Assembly (NCBI GenBank): GCA_016859345.1 | Contig: CM029129.1 | Coordinates: 17,283,946-17,347,945 of the forward strand | Source of the DNA: Istiophorus platypterus | Taxonomy: Eukaryota; Chordata; Actinopteri; Istiophoriformes; Istiophoridae | Direction: 5' to 3' | DNA length: 64,000 nucleotides | Shown: positions 63,901 to 64,000 of the stretch, one piece after another | How the letters are laid out: every line of letters begins with the position of its first letter | How positions within the stretch are numbered: the stretch's first letter is position 1 | Program-made: the position numbers and the translations under genes | The notes under the pieces: generated by a model | The model's database searches: none | What the model was told of the DNA's origin: nothing | The model's input: the letters and a program-made list of their open reading frames with translations, nothing else

Positions 63901-64000
63901 CTGAAGACATGGTGGGGGTTTATTATCAGTGTGTATATGGTATATCGAACAGTTCATACATATAGTATATGTGTATCTAAAAATGCTGTATATCTTTTTT

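Overview
The window is nuclear DNA of a ray-finned fish, probably a percomorph. Genes are split by many short GT-AG introns, the encoded proteins match vertebrate families closely, and the non-coding DNA is full of fish-type repeats: (CA)n microsatellites, many decayed Tc1/mariner transposons, short AT-rich MITEs, a LINE and a SINE relic. There is no operon, phage, CRISPR array or other prokaryotic feature.

Six protein-coding genes are present and all lie on the minus strand, so transcription runs right to left. From right to left they are: crcp (62905-63900, 3' part only, runs off the right edge), tpst1 (coding 49343-54439, leader exon near 57920), clint1 (33689-45453, complete, 12 exons), sox30 (28800-30943, 4 exons), tcerg1 (11319-27669, complete, 21 exons) and pcyox1l (1-9735, 5' seven exons, runs off the left edge). 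Exon borders were set by hand from splice sites and reading phase; all phases join correctly. The least certain borders are the sox30 exon 2 acceptor and exon 3 donor, and the tpst1 leader.

The genes are unrelated in pathway: an RNA polymerase III subunit (crcp), a Golgi tyrosine sulfotransferase (tpst1), a clathrin/AP-1 adaptor of the trans-Golgi network (clint1), a gonadal HMG-box factor (sox30), a transcription-splicing coupling factor (tcerg1) and a secretory-pathway FAD oxidase-like protein (pcyox1l). Their grouping reflects synteny. pcyox1l, tcerg1, sox30 and clint1 all have human counterparts on 5q32-q33, whereas tpst1 and crcp are neighbours on human 7q11. The clint1-tpst1 interval (about 45.5-48.8 kb) is therefore a junction between two ancestral blocks.

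CpG-rich probable promoters with CCAAT boxes lie 5' of pcyox1l (9.6-10.1 kb), tcerg1 (27.6-27.9 kb) and tpst1 (57.9-58.4 kb), and a CpG-rich one surrounds clint1 exon 1 (45.1-45.8 kb). Between and inside the genes are at least five Tc1-type relics of different families, one of them caught in an almost perfect 567-bp tandem duplication, plus several copies of two or three small repeat families.

I did not find a previously undescribed biological system here. The observations most worth following up are the synteny junction, the short teleost-type sox30, the loss of the QA tract in tcerg1, the upstream ATG in the tpst1 leader and the tandem duplication.
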